A DNA stretch of 64,000 nucleotides, from the NCBI RefSeq assembly GCF_014495845.1, contig NZ_CP061080.1, positions 1,725,001 to 1,789,000 of the forward strand. Reading direction: 5' to 3'. Position 1 is the stretch's first letter; every line of letters starts with the position of its first letter. The notes beneath the pieces are model-generated. The model was given only the letters and a program-made list of their open reading frames with translations, was not told the DNA's origin and searched no databases. This DNA comes from Aquibium microcysteis (GTDB taxonomy: Bacteria > Pseudomonadota > Alphaproteobacteria > Rhizobiales > Rhizobiaceae). The position numbers and the translations under genes were made by a program. Of this stretch, positions 1-11,341 are shown piece after piece.

Positions 1-232
1 GGGCCGAGTGCCGATCCACCACCTGCCCGAGCTTCGGCAGCGTCAGCGCACTGCCGAGCGTCGCCAGCATGTAGATCAGGCCGAAATCCCCGTGCGACAG
101 CCCGTACTCGCGCCGGACCTCGCCGGCCGAGAGCGAGATGAAGAAGGTCTGGCCGAAGGAGGAGAAGAAGGTGAGCAGGAAGCCGCCGGCGAGCCAGCGC
201 ATATTGTCGCGTAGAAAGACGAGGAAGGACAT
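1..232 (-). CDS. MFS transporter, N-terminal fragment (runs off left edge)
   Basis: Only the first 77 codons are in the window. The peptide begins MSFLVFLRDNMRWLAGG, has one hydrophobic helix at about residues 12-30 and the start of a second at about 48-65 (LIYMLATLGSAL), joined by a short charged loop. This is the usual opening of a major facilitator superfamily permease, an inner-membrane secondary transporter. Substrate cannot be inferred. The ATG at 232 is preferred because the frame has no better upstream start. It is divergent from rimO, about 250 bases away. Confidence 0.6.
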   Translation of the reverse strand, partial: MSFLVFLRDNMRWLAGGFLLTFFSSFGQTFFISLSAGEVRREYGLSHGDFGLIYMLATLGSALTLPKLGQVVDRHSA

Positions 233-486
233 CGGCTCACGATCGATGGAGAAGCGGTATTTCCGGCCCCGGCATGGCGAGGTGTTCTTGCACGGCGGAC
301 GTCGTGTCCCCAGCTTCTATGCCCGGCGCGCCGCGATGAACAGGCCAACCCGGGCTTGGACCACCGCCTTCCCGACCTTGCCGCAAGGCCAGGCCGGGCC
401 ATGGCTGACAAACGGCGGGATGACCGCGGCCCGCAAACTGTGCTATGGGCGCCGCAACCTCCCGTTCCGCTATCGAAAGTTCCGCA

Positions 487-1800
487 ATGACCGCTCCGCG
501 CGTCTCCTTCGTCAGTCTCGGTTGCCCCAAGGCGCTGGTCGATTCCGAGCGCATCCTCACCCGCCTGCGCGCCGAGGGCTACGAGATCGCGCGCAAGCAT
601 GACGGCGCCGACCTCGTCGTGGTCAACACCTGCGGATTTCTGGACTCCGCGCGCGACGAATCGCTCGCCGCCATCGGCGAGGCGATGGCCGAGAACGGCA
701 AGGTCATCGTCACGGGCTGCATGGGCGCGACGCCGGAACTGATCCGCGAGAAGCATCCCAACGTGCTGGCGATCACCGGGCCGCAGGCCTATGAAAGCGT
801 GATGGCGGCCGTGCACGAGGCGGCCCCGCCCGCCCACGAGCCCTTCGTCGACCTGATCCCGCCGCAGGGCGTCAAGCTGACCCCGCGCCACTACGCCTAT
901 CTGAAGATTTCGGAGGGCTGCAACAACCGCTGCTCCTTCTGCATCATCCCGGCCCTGCGCGGCGACCTCGCCTCGCGCCCGGTCGGCGACGTGCTGCGCG
1001 AGGCCGAGCGCCTGGTCGCCGCCGGCGTCAAGGAACTCCTCGTCATCTCGCAGGACACCAGCGCCTATGGCGTCGACCTGAAATATGCGCCGAGCCTGTG
1101 GCGCGACCGCGAGGTGCGCACGCGCTTCCTCGACCTGTCTCGGGAACTCGGCGAGCTCGGCGCCTGGGTGCGGATGCACTACGTCTACCCCTACCCGCAT
1201 GTCGACGAGGTCATTCCGCTGATGGCCGAGCACAAGGTGCTGCCCTATCTCGACATCCCCTTCCAGCACGCCTCGCCGCGCGTGCTGAAGGCCATGCGGC
1301 GTCCGGCGCATCAGGAAAAGACGCTCGAGCGCATCGGCCGCTGGCGCGAGACCTGCCCTGACCTCGCGCTGCGCTCGACCTTCATCGTCGGCTTCCCCGG
1401 CGAGACGGAGGAGGATTTCGAGATGCTGCTCGACTGGCTGGACGAGGCGAAGATCGAACGCGCCGGCTGCTTCAAGTACGAGCCGGTCGGGGGCGCGAAG
1501 GCGAACGACCTCGGGCTGGAGCCGGTGCCGGAGGAGGTGAAGGACGTCCGCTGGAACCGCTTCATGGCGCGCCAGCAGAAGATTTCGGCGGGTCTCCTGA
1601 AGAAGAAGGTCGGCAAGCGCCTGCCCGTCATCATCGACGAGGCGAACGGCCTCGCCGCCAAGGGCCGCACCAAGTACGACGCGCCGGAGATCGACGGCGC
1701 CGTCCACGTCCAGTCGCGCCGGCCGCTGCGCGTCGGCGATATCGTCACCGTCAAGATCGACGAGGCGGACGCCTATGATCTCTACGGCCAGGCCGTCTGA
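487..1800 (+). CDS. rimO: Ribosomal protein S12 methylthiotransferase RimO
   Basis: Radical-SAM enzyme that adds a beta-methylthio group to a conserved Asp of ribosomal protein S12. Seen: an N-terminal UPF0004 region beginning [12 protein letters not shown] with Cys residues for the auxiliary Fe-S cluster (SLGC, NTCGF, GCMG), the radical-SAM triad in [11 protein letters not shown], and a C-terminal TRAM-like stretch ending YDLYGQAV. An upstream ATG at 445 adds 14 residues. The ATG at 487 gives 437 residues, close to the usual RimO length, and starts just before the conserved core, so it is preferred. It converges with holB; the 119-base gap shows no clear terminator. Confidence 0.95.
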   Translation: MTAPRVSFVSLGCPKALVDSERILTRLRAEGYEIARKHDGADLVVVNTCGFLDSARDESLAAIGEAMAENGKVIVTGCMGATPELIREKHPNVLAITGPQAYESVMAAVHEAAPPAHEPFVDLIPPQGVKLTPRHYAYLKISEGCNNRCSFCIIPALRGDLASRPVGDVLREAERLVAAGVKELLVISQDTSAYGVDLKYAPSLWRDREVRTRFLDLSRELGELGAWVRMHYVYPYPHVDEVIPLMAEHKVLPYLDIPFQHASPRVLKAMRRPAHQEKTLERIGRWRETCPDLALRSTFIVGFPGETEEDFEMLLDWLDEAKIERAGCFKYEPVGGAKANDLGLEPVPEEVKDVRWNRFMARQQKISAGLLKKKVGKRLPVIIDEANGLAAKGRTKYDAPEIDGAVHVQSRRPLRVGDIVTVKIDEADAYDLYGQAV

Positions 1801-1919
1801 CCGGGCTGACGCGGCCGCTCAGAGGGTCTGAATCAATCGAGGATGCGAAGGAATGCGCACTGGGATCCTTGAGATTCCTGCCCTCGGCTGAGCGGAAACG
1901 GGCGTTCTTTCACATCCTC

Positions 1920-2969
1920 TCAGGCCGCCCTGGCCAGAGCGCCCTGGATGCGCCGCACCAGCCCGAGCACGTGCTGGCGCTTGTCGAGATTGTAGGTCTC
2001 CGTCTCGGCGATCGTCCGGCTGGTCTCCTGCCACAGCGCCGACAGGGCTTCGGCGCGGGCGAGATCGCCTTCGAGTGCGGCCGCCGTCGCCTGCGCGCCC
2101 ACCCGGTCGAGCACATGGGCGTTGAACAGCGCGAACGGGATCGCCTGATCGCGCCCGGCCACCGCGTCGGCGAGCTTGCCGGCCGCCGCCGGATCGAAGC
2201 GGCCGGCCTCGACCAGCGCGTCCAGCGCGCCGGCGATCTCCAGCCCGCCATATTCGGTGAGCAGAATTGCCTCGCGCACGCTTCCGCCGGCCCGCGCGGC
2301 GAGCGCGGCGGCGTCCGGCACCGCCGTGTCGAAGCTCGAGAGCACGCGCGACAGCTCGTCGGGCTGCAGCCCGTGCAGGCGCACGGTCTGGCAGCGCGAG
2401 CGGATCGTCGGCAGGAGCCCGCCGGCCGCATGTGAGATCAGGACGAAGAGCGTGCGCGACGGCGGCTCCTCGAGGTTCTTCAGGAGCGCGTTGGCCGCGT
2501 TGGCGTTCATGTCGTCGGCCGGATCGATGATGACGATGCGGTAGCCGCCGTCATGCGAGGTCATCGACAGGAAGCGGTTGACCCGGCGGATCTCCTCCAC
2601 GGTGACCGCCGACCGGAAGGCCTTGGTCTTCTCGTTCATCGGCCGTGTCAGGTAGAGCACGCCCGGATGCGCGCCCGAGGCGATCATGCGGTGCAGCGCC
2701 GAGCCCGGCTCCGGCACGGCCAGCCGGTCGGGCGCCGCCGACGGGTCGGGATGCTTCAGCAGATGGTGCGCGAGGTGGAAGGCGAAGGTCGCCTTGCCGA
2801 CCCCGCGCGGCCCCGACAGGATCAGTGCATGATGCATCTTGCCGCTACGGTAGGCAGCCGCGAGACGGTCGGCCTCCGCCCCGTGGGCGACCAGCAGCGG
2901 GTTTTCAGCGGGCTCGGGGATGCCCTCCAGCGTGTCGTGCTGCTCGGGCGCAAGTCTCTCGAAGCTCAT
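1920..2969 (-). CDS. holB: DNA polymerase III subunit delta'
   Basis: Clamp-loader subunit that helps load the beta clamp. Seen: a P-loop at [10 protein letters not shown] (residues about 55-64), a Walker B-like region around IIDPADDMN, and the clamp-loader SRC motif (SRCQTV). The Cys4 zinc module of E. coli delta' is absent; the only obvious Cys is in the SRC motif. The ATG at 2969 overlaps the tmk stop (ATGA), giving 349 residues and implying translational coupling. It is last in the leftward rlpA-dac-tmk-holB block, a common order in alphaproteobacteria, where metG usually follows; here rimO faces it instead. Confidence 0.93.
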   Translation of the reverse strand: MSFERLAPEQHDTLEGIPEPAENPLLVAHGAEADRLAAAYRSGKMHHALILSGPRGVGKATFAFHLAHHLLKHPDPSAAPDRLAVPEPGSALHRMIASGAHPGVLYLTRPMNEKTKAFRSAVTVEEIRRVNRFLSMTSHDGGYRIVIIDPADDMNANAANALLKNLEEPPSRTLFVLISHAAGGLLPTIRSRCQTVRLHGLQPDELSRVLSSFDTAVPDAAALAARAGGSVREAILLTEYGGLEIAGALDALVEAGRFDPAAAGKLADAVAGRDQAIPFALFNAHVLDRVGAQATAAALEGDLARAEALSALWQETSRTIAETETYNLDKRQHVLGLVRRIQGALARAA

Positions 2970-3655
2970 TCGGCCGCCGCCTTGCCTTCGCGGTCGGACA
3001 GCAGGCGGTCGACCGCCGTATCGATCCGTGCGGCGACCTCGTCCTCGCCGCCGGAGGCATCGACGAGCACGCAGCGATAGGGTTCGCGCATGGCGATGTC
3101 GAGGAAGGCTTCGCGCCGGCGTTCGTGGATGGCGATCGTCTCCTTCTCGAAGCGGTCGGCCGCGGCACCGGCGCCGCGCCGCACGCCCGCCCGCCGCAGA
3201 CCTTCGACCGGGCTGAGGTCGAGGATCAGCGTGAGGTCGGGCATCATGCCGTTGACGACGATCCGCTCCAGCCCGGCGACGAAATCCGGGGCCAGACCGC
3301 CGGTCACGCCCTGGTAGACGCGGGTTGAATCGAGGAAGCGGTCGCACAGAACGATGGCGCCGCGCTCGACGGCGGGGCGGATCACCTGCTCGACGTGGTC
3401 GGACCGGGCCGCCGCGAAGAGCAGCGCCTCCATGCGCGGGCCGAAAGGCTCCGCCGCGCCCGACAGGAGGACGTGGCGCACGGCCTCGGCGCCGGGCGAA
3501 CCGCCGGGCTCCCGGGTGACCAGAACGTCATGGCCGAGCCCGCGCAGCCGGTCGGCCAGCCGACGGATCTGCGTCGACTTGCCGGCCCCCTCGCCGCCTT
3601 CGAAGGTGATGAACAGTCCGCCGTTCAGCAAGGCCGATCCCGATCGCGCATTCAT
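2966..3655 (-). CDS. tmk: Thymidylate kinase
   Basis: Phosphorylates dTMP to dTDP in the cytoplasm. Seen: P-loop GGEGAGKST near the N terminus, the DRF-type motif [13 protein letters not shown], and an Arg-rich lid region ([10 protein letters not shown]). Length is 229 residues from the ATG at 3655, near the family norm; a longer upstream reading adds only an Arg/Pro-rich tract without family similarity. It sits between dac and holB with a 4-base stop/start overlap with holB, so the two are probably co-translated. Confidence 0.95.
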   Translation of the reverse strand: MNARSGSALLNGGLFITFEGGEGAGKSTQIRRLADRLRGLGHDVLVTREPGGSPGAEAVRHVLLSGAAEPFGPRMEALLFAAARSDHVEQVIRPAVERGAIVLCDRFLDSTRVYQGVTGGLAPDFVAGLERIVVNGMMPDLTLILDLSPVEGLRRAGVRRGAGAAADRFEKETIAIHERRREAFLDIAMREPYRCVLVDASGGEDEVAARIDTAVDRLLSDREGKAAAE

Positions 3656-3725
3656 CCGTCTCCATAGTCCCGCAGCCGGGCCACGTCCACGCCGCACCGC
3701 GTGTGCCGGACGCGGCGAACCTCGC

Positions 3726-4880
3726 TCAGCGCATCCAGCCGACCAGCAGTTCGCCGATGGCATCCATCGCGCGGCTGTGCAGCGAGCCGGTGCCGACGCT
3801 CTCGGCGGTGAAGAGCGGCGTCTCCTGGCTGAGCGTGTCGCCGATCCAGACCTTCAGCGTACCCGCCGGCATGCCCGCCTCGACCGGTGCCCGCAGCGGC
3901 CCCTGGTAGACGATCCGGGCGACGAGCCGGTCCCTGTTGGTGATCGGCACGAGGATCGAAACCGGCGCCCGGGCCTTCAGTGCCACGCTGCCCTTCGCGC
4001 CGCCGAACAGCTGCGCCTGCCCGACCACCTCGTCGGCGGCGAAGACCTCGTGCGTCTCGAAGGCGCGCACGCCCCAGTCGAGGATCTTGCGCGCCTCCTC
4101 GGCGCGGGCGTTCTCGCTGGCGAGGCCGCTCAGCGCCACGAACAGGCGGCGGCCCTGGCGGTCGACGGAACCGACGATGGCATAGCCCGATCCCTCGGTG
4201 AAGCCGGTCTTCAGCCCGTCGGCTCCGATGTCCATCTTGAGCAGCGGATTGCGGTTGGTCTGCCGGATCCGGTTCCAGGTGAAATCCGGCTGGGAATAGT
4301 ACTTGTAGTACTCCGGATACTCCCGCCAGATGTGGAGGGCCAGCATGGCGAGTTCGCGCACCGTCACCAGCTGGCCTTCCGCCGGCAGGCCGGTCGCGTT
4401 CTTGAAGACCGACTTCGTGAGGCCGATCTGGCGCGCCCGTTCGGTCATCAGCTGGGCGAAATTCTCCTCCGACCCGGCCATGCCTTCGGCGATGATGATG
4501 CACCCGTCATTGGCCGACTGGACGATGACGCCCTGGATCAGGTCCTCGAGCCGGATCGACGACTTCAGCGCGGCGAACATGGTGGAGGTGCCGGACGGAG
4601 CGCCCCCCGTCCGCCAGGCGTGCTCGCTGACCTGGAACGCGTCGTCCATGGTCAGGCGCCCCGCCTTCAGGGCGTTGAAGACGACCTCCATGGTCATCAG
4701 CTTGGCCAGCGATGCGGGCGGGATGAGCGTGTCGGCGTCCTTCGAGAAGAGAACGGTCCCGGTCTCGGCGTCGATCATGAAGGCCTGGCCGGCTCGCGTC
4801 TCGAACAGCTGCGCCTGCGCCTGGAGCGCCGAAAGCAGCACGACGATCGACGTCGCCAGCATCTTCAAGAGACGGAACAT
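3726..4880 (-). CDS. D-alanyl-D-alanine carboxypeptidase (PBP5/6 family)
   Basis: Periplasmic penicillin-binding protein that removes the terminal D-Ala from peptidoglycan stem peptides. Seen: signal peptide ([19 protein letters not shown] then AQA), and the three serine beta-lactamase-fold motifs: SLAK in [12 protein letters not shown] in VQSANDG, and KTG in [11 protein letters not shown]-terminal PBP5-type beta domain precedes an amphipathic tail suited to membrane association. 384 residues from the ATG at 4880. Its place next to rlpA and tmk matches the dacC/dacF locus of rhizobia. A candidate promoter lies about 90 bases upstream. Confidence 0.93.
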   Translation of the reverse strand: MFRLLKMLATSIVVLLSALQAQAQLFETRAGQAFMIDAETGTVLFSKDADTLIPPASLAKLMTMEVVFNALKAGRLTMDDAFQVSEHAWRTGGAPSGTSTMFAALKSSIRLEDLIQGVIVQSANDGCIIIAEGMAGSEENFAQLMTERARQIGLTKSVFKNATGLPAEGQLVTVRELAMLALHIWREYPEYYKYYSQPDFTWNRIRQTNRNPLLKMDIGADGLKTGFTEGSGYAIVGSVDRQGRRLFVALSGLASENARAEEARKILDWGVRAFETHEVFAADEVVGQAQLFGGAKGSVALKARAPVSILVPITNRDRLVARIVYQGPLRAPVEAGMPAGTLKVWIGDTLSQETPLFTAESVGTGSLHSRAMDAIGELLVGWMR

Positions 4881-4966
4881 GAGACCGGTTCCCGTTGCAG
4901 TCGTCGCCCGCCAGGGGACGACGAAACATGACGGCAGAATGCGGCCGAACCGCAGCACGCGCGAAA

Positions 4967-4995
4967 AGAATACTAAGGAACGCGCCATGCATCAA
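4967..4995 (-). promoter_or_regulatory. Candidate sigma-70 promoter for the dac gene
   Basis: On the minus strand TTGATG (4995-4990) and TATTCT (4972-4967) are separated by exactly 17 bases. This lies between rlpA and dac, about 87 bases before the dac ATG, so dac, tmk and holB can be transcribed without rlpA. Seen by eye only; the -35 matches the consensus in four of six positions. Confidence 0.4.
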
Positions 4996-5061
4996 CCGCA
5001 GCCGTGCCCATCGGCAAGGCGTCCGACGCCGCGGTTTCTTGGCGGCGCGGTGTCAAGCGCG

Positions 5062-5090
5062 GGAAAAACTGGCGCTGGAAAAACTGGCGC
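5062..5090. repeat. Tandem 14-base direct repeat after rlpA
   Basis: GGAAAAACTGGCGC occurs at 5062-5075 and again at 5077-5090, one base apart, seven bases beyond the rlpA stop codon. No stem can form between the two copies, so this is not an ordinary hairpin terminator, although on the rlpA strand each copy gives a T5 tract. Confidence 0.7.
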
Positions 5091-5097
5091 GGCGCGG

Positions 5098-6300
5098 CTA
5101 CTCGCGAACGATCATCGCCTCCGAGGCGCCTGCGGCCCAGGCCGCCTGCAGCATCGAATCGATGTCGGAGCGCCCGTCGGACCGGAGGGCGACCGTGTAC
5201 CAGTTCGTCCCCTCGGCCGGCTCGACCGCGAACTCGACGGCGCCCTGCGCGGCAAGAACCCGCGCGAGCGCCTCGGCCTCGTCGCGGTCGTCGAAGGTGC
5301 CGACCGCGACGTAGGGCGCGGACGGGGAGGCAGCGGCGGAAGCGCCACGGCTGCGTTCCCAGGCGGAAACGATCTGCGACGGCGTCATGCCGGTCCCGAA
5401 GGCGGCGAAGGGATCGGCCGAACGGGCGATGCGCTGGTCGGCATAGGACAGCGAGGCAAGCCGCATGCCGGTGCCCTCGAAGGCGATCTCGGGGCGCTCG
5501 GGAACGGCCGGTCCGAATGCGGGCAGTGCGAGGTCGCCCGCGGACGCGAGGAGCCCCGTCGAGGCGAAGGCGTCGGCCGCACCGGCGCGGGCGGTCGGCG
5601 TCGGCCCGTTCATGGCGATCATGACGCCCGTGGCGATCTCGCCCGGCAGGTCGAACGGGCTGCCGCCCTTGCCCGGACGGTAGGAGGCCATCAGATACTG
5701 GTCGTCCTGGCCATGCAGCGGCGCGCGGCCGACATATTCGACCTTCACCTTCGCGACGCCCGCATGCTGGTAGTCGAGCAGCTCGGCCGCCCGTTTCGAC
5801 AGGTCGATGATGCGGTCGTTGGCATAGGGCCCGCGGTCGTTGACGCGCACGATGACCGAACTGCCGTTGGTGGTGTTGGTCACCCGGGCATAGCTCGGCA
5901 GCGGCATGGTCGGATGTGCGGCCGTCAGATGCGTCATGTCGTAGACTTCGCCATTGGCCGTCAGCCGGCCGTGGAAGGCGTCGCCGTACCAGGATGCCGC
6001 GCCGACCTTGACGTAGTCGGGGTCTTCCTTCGGCTTGTACCACTTGCCCCTGACCTTGTAGGGCTTGCCGAGCTGGTCGCGACCGCCGCCGCGCGGGACG
6101 CGCGCGGTCTTGTCGGCCACGACGAGGGGGCTCGCCTTCACGCCGTAGACGGATTCGGGGAAATATTCCTTGGACCGCTTCGATAGCTTTGCGGTGGAGA
6201 CCGGCGACTGGCCTGCGCAGGAGGCCAGCACGACGCCGCATACGGCCACCGATGCGAGGGACAGAAGACGTCCCTTGCGCGCGCGCATCCCTTGCAACAT
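5098..6300 (-). CDS. rlpA: RlpA-family septal ring lytic transglycosylase lipoprotein
   Basis: Outer-membrane lipoprotein of the RlpA family, which cleaves peptidoglycan strands lacking stem peptides. Seen: signal peptide with lipobox LASC (lipidated Cys about residue 28 from this start), a double-psi beta-barrel core (GAASWYGDAFHGRLTANGE and VRVNDRGPY with the catalytic Asp region), and a C-terminal SPOR domain (YVAVGTFDDRDEAEALA to the end) that targets septal glycan. The ATG at 6300 is chosen because GGGGAAGAG precedes it at good spacing; a GTG at 6321 and an ATG at 6288 are alternatives. Confidence 0.92.
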   Translation of the reverse strand: MLQGMRARKGRLLSLASVAVCGVVLASCAGQSPVSTAKLSKRSKEYFPESVYGVKASPLVVADKTARVPRGGGRDQLGKPYKVRGKWYKPKEDPDYVKVGAASWYGDAFHGRLTANGEVYDMTHLTAAHPTMPLPSYARVTNTTNGSSVIVRVNDRGPYANDRIIDLSKRAAELLDYQHAGVAKVKVEYVGRAPLHGQDDQYLMASYRPGKGGSPFDLPGEIATGVMIAMNGPTPTARAGAADAFASTGLLASAGDLALPAFGPAVPERPEIAFEGTGMRLASLSYADQRIARSADPFAAFGTGMTPSQIVSAWERSRGASAAASPSAPYVAVGTFDDRDEAEALARVLAAQGAVEFAVEPAEGTNWYTVALRSDGRSDIDSMLQAAWAAGASEAMIVRE

Positions 6301-6580
6301 GCAGTCTCTTCCCCGGTTCACCCTCTGTCGCGCCAGGAAACGGCAGCGAGCCTCGTCATCATGCCTGGCCGGACGCCCCCGCGATCCCGCCGTCCGACAA
6401 GCTCTAGCGAGCCAATGCTTAGCGACTTCTTAACTTTCTGTGACCGAAACGGGGCGAGATTGTGACATCGGCCGCCGTCACGTTCCGGCGTCCAGGGCAC
6501 CGGGGTGCCGGGCGCCGCAGGCGACCGCGCCGGTGGAACCGGCCGGGTTTCTTCCCGGCCCCGACGGGCCGCAGGCGTCG

Positions 6581-6991
6581 TCACCGGATGACCAGCACCG
6601 AGCAGCGCGCGTGACGGACGACGCGGGCGGCGGTCGAGCCGATCAGGTAATCCTGGAAGCCCGGGCGATGCGAGGCGATGACGATGACGTCGGAGCCGTG
6701 CTCCTCGGCCGCGGCCAGGATGGCGGAGGCCGGCTGGCCGATCCTGACGTCGACGGTCGCCTTCAGGCTCTCGCGCTGCGACAGATCCTCCAGCCGGCGG
6801 ACCGACTCGTCCTGCCGGCCGGCCAGGATGCCGCCCGGCAGTTCGACGGCGACGTAGCTTGGGATGTCCTCGACGACGTGCAGCAGCACGATCTGCCCCG
6901 CCGGATCGCCGAGATGCCGCGCCGCGTCGATCATCGCCTTCGCCCTGGCGTCGTCGTGCAGGTCGATCGGAACGAGAATTCGCGAGTACAT
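6581..6991 (-). CDS. Universal stress protein (UspA family)
   Basis: Small cytoplasmic nucleotide-binding stress protein of 136 residues. Seen: the family opening MYSRILVPIDLH and the C-terminal ATP-loop signature SHRPGFQDYLIGSTAARV followed by the final strand SVLVIR. Two in-frame ATGs lie six bases apart (6997 and 6991). A GGAGG sits only two bases from the first but eight from the second, so 6991 is preferred. It stands alone between rlpA and a hydrolase gene. The substrate or trigger is not evident. Confidence 0.88.
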   Translation of the reverse strand: MYSRILVPIDLHDDARAKAMIDAARHLGDPAGQIVLLHVVEDIPSYVAVELPGGILAGRQDESVRRLEDLSQRESLKATVDVRIGQPASAILAAAEEHGSDVIVIASHRPGFQDYLIGSTAARVVRHARCSVLVIR

Positions 6992-7095
6992 GGCCATATC
7001 CTCCGGCTGTCATGGGCTGGAGGGGACCGTGCGGCAGGCGGCGGCGGCCGTCCTTGCGCTGGATCAACGGCCGCGGCCCGATCGGACGAGGCCGG

Positions 7096-7857
7096 TCAAC
7101 CGTCGAGCGGATGGGCCGCCAGGAACGCCAGGACCCGCTTCTTGAAGCTGCGGTCGCCGACGGACAGCATGTGGTCCCGGCCCTCGATCGCGAAGGCCTC
7201 GGCGTCGGGCATCAGGCCGGCGAGGAGGTCGGGCGAGCCGGCGATGTCGTCGGTCGTGCCCACCGCCACCAGCGTCGGCTGGGCGATCCGCGCCGCATCC
7301 GCCTCGGTGACGAGGTCGCGCGAGGTGGCGATGCAGGCGGCGAGCGCCTTGCGGTCGCTGCCGGTCTGGTCGGCGAAGGCCCGGAACATCCGCCCGCGCG
7401 CATCCGGTATGGCGGCCGGATCGTCGGCCAGCAGCGCCGCGGCGATCGGATCCCAGTCGCCGACGCCTTCGACCATGCCGATGCCGAGCCCGCCGAAGAC
7501 GAGCGTCGCGACCTTGTGCGGATGCAGCAGTGCGGTGAAGGCGCAGATGCGTGCGCCCATGGAATAGCCCATCAGGTGGGCCCGGGCGATGCCCAGATGG
7601 TCGAGCAGCGCCGCCGCGTCGGCCGCCATCCGCGCTGGCCGGTAATCCTCCGGCTCGTAGCTCTTCTGCGACTGGCCATGCCCCCGGTTGTCGATGGCGA
7701 CGACGCGGTAGCCGGCGTCGCGCAGGGTCTTTACCCAGCCAGGGGCGACCCAGTTCACCCGGATGCTCGAGGCGAAGCCGTGGATCAGCAGGACCGGGTC
7801 GCCCTCGCCCTCGTCGAGATAGGCGAGGTCGAGGCCGTCGTGATGGAAGCTTGGCAT
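7096..7857 (-). CDS. Alpha/beta-fold hydrolase
   Basis: 253-residue cytoplasmic serine hydrolase. Seen: oxyanion-hole motif LIHGFASS, conserved DNRGHGQS, nucleophile elbow GYSMG, a plausible acidic residue in GTTDD and the catalytic His in GRDHM. No signal peptide. The pattern fits the general esterase/haloperoxidase-like hydrolases; nothing fixes the substrate. The downstream gene on the same strand, at lower coordinates, is a universal stress protein, with about 100 bases between. Confidence 0.85.
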   Translation of the reverse strand: MPSFHHDGLDLAYLDEGEGDPVLLIHGFASSIRVNWVAPGWVKTLRDAGYRVVAIDNRGHGQSQKSYEPEDYRPARMAADAAALLDHLGIARAHLMGYSMGARICAFTALLHPHKVATLVFGGLGIGMVEGVGDWDPIAAALLADDPAAIPDARGRMFRAFADQTGSDRKALAACIATSRDLVTEADAARIAQPTLVAVGTTDDIAGSPDLLAGLMPDAEAFAIEGRDHMLSVGDRSFKKRVLAFLAAHPLDG

Positions 7858-7878
7858 GCGGTCGACACCGTCCTGCGA

Positions 7879-8379
7879 TCAGCCGCCGCCAACGGCGTCG
7901 ATGATGGGGTGGGACAGGCGGTCGCCGACGGAGATGCCCTGGCGCTCGGCGGTGCCGGCATTGAGCTCGAGGACGAAGCGGACCGCTTCGCCCGGCGAGA
8001 TGGTGTCGGTGGAGAACGGCACCCCCTGCAGGATCGCGCGCACCTCGCCCTTGTCGGAGACGAAGAGCAGATCGAGCGGCAGGATGGTGTTCTTCATCCA
8101 GAACCCGACCGGGAGGCTCTGCGGAAAGACGAAGAGCATGCCCTGGTTCTCCGGCATCCGCTCGCGGAACATCAGCCCCCGGCTCCGCTCCTCCGGCGTG
8201 TCGGCCACTTCGATCTGGAACCGGACGTCGCCCTCGCCCGTCGTGGCCACCAGTGGCGCCGGATCGACCGGCAGGATCATCGGGCTGCCGCTCTCCTGGG
8301 CAAGGACGGCTGCGGCCGGCAGGAGAAAGGCGAAAAGAAGAAGGGCTGGAGCGAGGGCCAGCCCGGTCAAGCGAGGCAT
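7879..8379 (-). CDS. DUF192 family exported protein
   Basis: 166 residues. An N-terminal hydrophobic signal (ALLLFAFLLPAAAVLAQ) indicates export. The body carries the DUF192 hallmarks: RSRGLMFRERMPENQGMLF, FWMKNTILPLDLLFV and a C-terminal LELNAGTAERQGISVGD. The function of DUF192 is unknown. It lies 13 bases after the cold-shock gene stop and is probably co-transcribed with it, a pairing often seen in rhizobia. Confidence 0.88.
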   Translation of the reverse strand: MPRLTGLALAPALLLFAFLLPAAAVLAQESGSPMILPVDPAPLVATTGEGDVRFQIEVADTPEERSRGLMFRERMPENQGMLFVFPQSLPVGFWMKNTILPLDLLFVSDKGEVRAILQGVPFSTDTISPGEAVRFVLELNAGTAERQGISVGDRLSHPIIDAVGGG

Positions 8380-8392
8380 GTGACGCACCTTG

Positions 8393-8989
8393 TCAGTTGG
8401 AGAACGGCAGCGTCCCAACATCGGGGTGAATTTCGGCAGCCATAAGGCCCTTGTCGCCGCGTCCGAAGCGGACCAGCACGACCTGGCCCGGCCGAAGCTC
8501 CGCGATACCGAACTGGCGCAGCGTCTCCATGTGGATGAAGATGTCCTCGGTGCCCTCGCCGCGGCTGAGGAAGCCGAAACCCTTGGTCCGGTTGAACCAT
8601 TTGACCAGCGCGCGCTCGAGGCCGCTCTCCGGCCGCACGCTGACATGGGTGCGCTGCGCGGGAAGTTCCTTGGGGTGCGTGGCGGTGCTGAGGTCCATCG
8701 ACAGGACCTTGAAGCACTGGAACCCGCGGTCGCCACGCCGCACCAGACAGACGATACGCGCACCCTCCATCGCGGTCTGGAAACCATCGCGGCGCAGGCA
8801 GGTGACGTGCAGCAGGACGTCGCCATAGCCCGGCTCGTCGGGAAGGATGAAGCCGTAGCCCTTGGCCACGTCAAACCACTTGATGGCGCCTGCTATCTCG
8901 GTGAGATCCTCGGCCTCGTTGCTGCCGCCAGCGTTCACGAACCCTGCCCTGATCAGATCTCGCCCTTCCGAAGAGGATCTTTCCCCCAT
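8393..8989 (-). CDS. Double cold-shock-domain protein
   Basis: Nucleic-acid binding protein with two cold-shock domains: the first at [17 protein letters not shown] [16 protein letters not shown] with LLHVTCL, the second at [18 protein letters not shown] with IFIHMETL. Each has the RNP1-like aromatic motif. Single-domain CspA proteins are near 70 residues; this is a tandem version typical of Hyphomicrobiales. The ATG at 8989 has GGAAGG upstream; an ATG at 9022 would add 11 residues and place a hairpin (9030-9048) immediately before the start. Probably acts on mRNA structure under cold or stationary phase. Confidence 0.85.
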   Translation of the reverse strand: MGERSSSEGRDLIRAGFVNAGGSNEAEDLTEIAGAIKWFDVAKGYGFILPDEPGYGDVLLHVTCLRRDGFQTAMEGARIVCLVRRGDRGFQCFKVLSMDLSTATHPKELPAQRTHVSVRPESGLERALVKWFNRTKGFGFLSRGEGTEDIFIHMETLRQFGIAELRPGQVVLVRFGRGDKGLMAAEIHPDVGTLPFSN

Positions 8990-9029
8990 CCGAACGCACC
9001 TTCCGTCGCAAACTCGACTCATTCCCGAA

Positions 9030-9048
9030 GGCAGGATACCACCCTGCC
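9030..9048 (-). promoter_or_regulatory. Leader hairpin of the cold-shock gene
   Basis: GGCAGG (9030-9035) pairs with CCTGCC (9043-9048) across a 7-base loop, just upstream of the double cold-shock gene on its leader strand. Structured leaders are known on cold-shock mRNAs, but the role here is inference. Confidence 0.35.
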
Positions 9049-9149
9049 TGCCCCTGTCAGCAGGCGACCGACATTTTTTTGCCTTGGTAAGGCCACCAAT
9101 TCAAGGCTCGCGCAAGCTTCGGAAAGCTTAGCGCGGCTTTCGTTGCCAA

Positions 9150-9182
9150 TCGGCCCGCACAGCGCCATATGGAGCGGGCCGA
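9150..9182 (+). promoter_or_regulatory. 33-base inverted repeat ahead of gloA
   Basis: TCGGCCCGC (9150-9158) and GCGGGCCGA (9174-9182) form a perfect 9-bp stem around a 15-base loop that itself contains the palindrome CCATATGG. It ends 32 bases before the gloA ATG. It could be an operator or a leader stem; no U-tract of terminator quality follows. Confidence 0.45.
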
Positions 9183-9214
9183 TTTCCACACCGAGAACGT
9201 CAGGATATCAACAT

Positions 9215-9655
9215 ATGCGTTATCTCCACACCATGGTTCGCGTCACGGACGTGGACGCCTCGCTCGACTTCTACTGCAACAAGCTTGGGCTGGAGGAGGT
9301 CCGGCGGATCGACAACGAGAAGGGCCGGTTCACGCTGATCTTCCTGGCCGCGCCGAAGGACAAGGCGACCTCTGCCGCCAGCCGCGCCCCGGAACTGGAA
9401 CTGACCTACAACTGGGATCCGGAGGACTACACGGGCGGCCGCAACTTCGGGCACCTCGCCTACAAGGTCGACGACATCTACGCGACCTGCCAGAGCCTGA
9501 TGGACAAGGGCGTGACGATCAACCGGCCGCCGCGCGACGGCTACATGGCCTTCGTCAAGTCTCCCGACGGCATCTCGATCGAACTGCTCCAGGAGGGCGC
9601 CGCGCTGGCGCCGCGCGAGCCCTGGGCATCGATGCCGAACACGGGCAGCTGGTAG
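9215..9655 (+). CDS. gloA: Lactoylglutathione lyase (glyoxalase I)
   Basis: Converts the methylglyoxal-glutathione hemithioacetal to S-lactoylglutathione. 146 residues. Seen: metal ligand His in RYLHTMVRV, first-half Glu in [12 protein letters not shown], second-half His in [11 protein letters not shown] and final Glu in GISIELLQ, with the substrate-pocket region between. Short, single-domain, bacterial Ni-type form. AGGA lies at useful spacing before the ATG at 9215. It is divergent from the cold-shock gene and about 150 bases before pccB on the same strand. Confidence 0.93.
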   Translation: MRYLHTMVRVTDVDASLDFYCNKLGLEEVRRIDNEKGRFTLIFLAAPKDKATSAASRAPELELTYNWDPEDYTGGRNFGHLAYKVDDIYATCQSLMDKGVTINRPPRDGYMAFVKSPDGISIELLQEGAALAPREPWASMPNTGSW

Positions 9656-9808
9656 ACCCGAGCGGGCGGCGGCGCGGAGCCCCTGCCCCCGCGCACGTCG
9701 GGCTTGCACCGCCGATCCCGGCGTGCGGCGGAGGTGGGGATTGCGCTCGGCCTTGCGCGTGCTAACACGGTGCCATACGCACGGCGCAACGGTTGGGGGG
9801 TGCATCGC

Positions 9809-11341
<1,533 letters not shown>

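Noticed and set aside
76..1707. Long 543-codon minus-strand frame over rimO
   Set aside because: It is the antisense shadow of rimO, typical of high-GC genomes, with no recognisable domain.
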